A stretch of 25,011 nt of DNA. Origin: Verrucomicrobia bacterium UBA3222 (GTDB lineage: Bacteria > Verrucomicrobiota > Verrucomicrobiia > Opitutales > UBA9783). Made by a program: the position numbers and the translations under genes. The notes beneath the pieces are model-generated. The model was not told the origin of the DNA, ran no database searches, and saw only the letters and a list, made by a program, of their open reading frames with translations. Position 1 is the stretch's first letter. The number at the start of each line of letters is the position of its first letter. Below are positions 23,854-25,011 of this stretch, piece by piece. The stretch covers positions 1 to 25,011 of the forward strand of contig DEWA01000045.1 in the NCBI GenBank assembly GCA_002363035.1. The letters are read 5' to 3'.

Positions 23854-24978
23854 TTATTGAGCACTTGGCTCGCTTATTATTGTATGCAACTTTACTAAAC
23901 GACTATGCATCTTTTCTAACTGTCTCGCAATTACTCCAAAATCGGTGTGTGCTTTCAGAAAATCTTGAATTTTGATATAGTCAACCTCCAAGAATCGGAA
24001 CAGAGCATTGCCTTTGGCTCTTCTTTCTTCTTCTTCCATTGTTTTTGGGTTTTTCTTTGCCACAAATTTCAAATATACACCCCTGTAGAATCCGTACAGG
24101 CAACACGCTGAATTGATGTACTCTGGCAACAATTTCATAAACTTGCCATACGTCTGTATCAGACCTTCATCTTCAAACATCTTTTCAATCGCATTCCCGT
24201 GTTTTCTAAGGCAAAACTTCGGATACGGAGGTGTAGTAGCGTGCCAATTCGCAGGATACGCAGCGGGATTCCACTTCGTGTAAGTACAATATCCGTAGTA
24301 GAAGTAAAGTGAGATTGCCCAAGGATACAGCCGAACCGACCAATCGGGGTCGGGGTTGGAGCAGAGGAGTTTGTCCCAAAAATAATCGAGCTTTTTAATC
24401 GCGTAGTTATCTTCCAGGGTGCGTTCATAGTGGGCACGACCGCCAGATATAATATCACAGGTATCCCTTTCGACAGTTTCCACCAGATGGTTTTTTAATC
24501 CTTCCGGATCATTCGGGTCGGGTTGATAAGATTTGCACGCATCGTACAATTCTTCCAATTTCGGATAATCAATCCTTCTTTGTGTAAACTCCTTGCGCAT
24601 ATCACCCAGCTCCTCCAACGCGTGTATGCGGATTTGTTCGACGTTAAATCGCTTTTTCAGAGACACCGTATTATCTTCATGAAGATGCTCTCTGTAATAA
24701 TCAAAAAAGCTGATTTGGTGTTGCATGGACAGTTTCATCCAATCGATCGTTTTCTCGTACGAACGCAACACAACATCCTTTAACTCCTGCTCGGTGATGC
24801 GATATTCCTGTTCCTGCAGGTTATAAACATCCCACTCTCGGATACTTTCTTGGATTTCCTTCGCATGTTCCTTAAAATACGCATCCAGCTTCTCCCGAAA
24901 CGTTTCTCCGTGCCCCGATAACGATCCGATGCAGGCAAACGCTCCGCCAATGAACAATGTTTTGGTTTTATTTCTCAT
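23854..24978 (-). CDS. Unrecognised exported protein with N-terminal signal-like segment
   Basis: I do not recognise this 374-residue protein. Residues 1-24 look like a signal peptide: Lys/Arg near the start, then a hydrophobic stretch ending in Gly-His-Gly-Glu, so it is probably exported to the periplasm or outer membrane. The mature part starts with long charged, probably helical segments (about 27-130, rich in Glu, Lys and Gln). A central aromatic-rich region follows (about 225-290) with many Tyr, Trp and Phe and several Pro. The rest is helical, with two adjacent cysteines near residue 293. No catalytic signature stands out. The stop lies just beyond the terminator at 23803-23835, which fits its transcript end. 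The ribosome site before the ATG is weak, and a 14-base T run on the plus strand lies upstream. It stands alone. Confidence 0.7.
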   Translation of the reverse strand: MRNKTKTLFIGGAFACIGSLSGHGETFREKLDAYFKEHAKEIQESIREWDVYNLQEQEYRITEQELKDVVLRSYEKTIDWMKLSMQHQISFFDYYREHLHEDNTVSLKKRFNVEQIRIHALEELGDMRKEFTQRRIDYPKLEELYDACKSYQPDPNDPEGLKNHLVETVERDTCDIISGGRAHYERTLEDNYAIKKLDYFWDKLLCSNPDPDWSVRLYPWAISLYFYYGYCTYTKWNPAAYPANWHATTPPYPKFCLRKHGNAIEKMFEDEGLIQTYGKFMKLLPEYINSACCLYGFYRGVYLKFVAKKNPKTMEEEERRAKGNALFRFLEVDYIKIQDFLKAHTDFGVIARQLEKMHSRLVKLHTIISEPSAQ

Positions 24979-24997
24979 AACACTGTTCTCATGACTG

Positions 24998-25011
24998 TTT
25001 TTTTTTTTTTT
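24998..25011. other. Homopolymer T run at the window end
   Basis: The last 14 bases are all T (plus strand). It may be the U tract of a terminator whose stem lies outside the window, the upstream A tract of the minus-strand gene, or a sequence or assembly boundary. Confidence 0.5.

Noticed and set aside
23569..24978. Integrated element at the tRNA-Tyr 3' end
   Set aside because: No integrase gene follows, and I found no second copy of the tRNA 3' end within the window. The evidence is too thin to call an element.
1..25011. CRISPR arrays, insertion sequences and rRNA genes
   Set aside because: No regularly spaced direct repeats, transposase-like proteins with flanking inverted repeats, or rRNA-like segments were seen on either strand.

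Overview
The window looks like chromosomal DNA from a Gram-negative bacterium. It carries lpxA (lipid A), rodA (rod-shape peptidoglycan synthesis), RNase G/E, mnmE and mnmG. My tentative placement is the Verrucomicrobiota or a neighbouring PVC lineage, from remembered resemblance of the RNase G N-terminal S1 region and MnmG to proteins of that group. This is weak inference, and no database was searched.

Layout. (1) Bases 1-707: a promoter, a small acidic possibly exported protein, an AAAG tetranucleotide repeat and empty sequence. (2) 708-3442, minus strand: lpxA followed by mnmG, GC-rich housekeeping genes. (3) 3538-12997, plus strand: a tight nine-gene run for a surface glycan or glycolipid, more AT-rich than its flanks and closed by a terminator-like hairpin. 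It encodes a multi-membrane GT-C-like protein, two divergent nucleotidyltransferases, a GT-C-like membrane protein fused to a uridine-kinase-like P-loop kinase, a class II aldolase-like protein, a HAD phosphatase, a SAM methyltransferase, a GT2 glycosyltransferase and a GDPD-like phosphodiesterase. (4) 13255-19641, minus strand: a BioW-BioF fusion, RNase G/E, RodA and a FolE-FolB fusion. (5) 19642-19913: a 270-base divergent gap with an AT-rich tract and seven DnaA-box-like nonamers, a good oriC candidate. (6) 19914-23051, plus strand: mnmE and an NhaC-type antiporter. (7) 23052-25011: a 517-base gap, tRNA-Tyr, a strong bidirectional terminator and a minus-strand gene for an unrecognised exported protein; the window ends in a T run.

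How the parts fit. The gap at 19.8 kb divides minus-strand housekeeping genes on its left from plus-strand genes on its right, as expected if replication starts there and runs outward. The glycan cluster at 3.5-13 kb runs against that direction and differs in base composition, suggesting an acquired or exchanged surface-polysaccharide locus.

The most promising candidate for an undescribed system is that cluster. Aldolase, kinase, phosphatase and two nucleotidyltransferases together look like a dedicated route that makes and nucleotide-activates an unusual small building block, which the GT2 and GT-C enzymes could transfer and the methyltransferase could modify. The chemistry cannot be read from sequence alone. 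The bifunctional biotin and folate fusions and an MnmE with an extra charged segment in its G domain are secondary points of interest.
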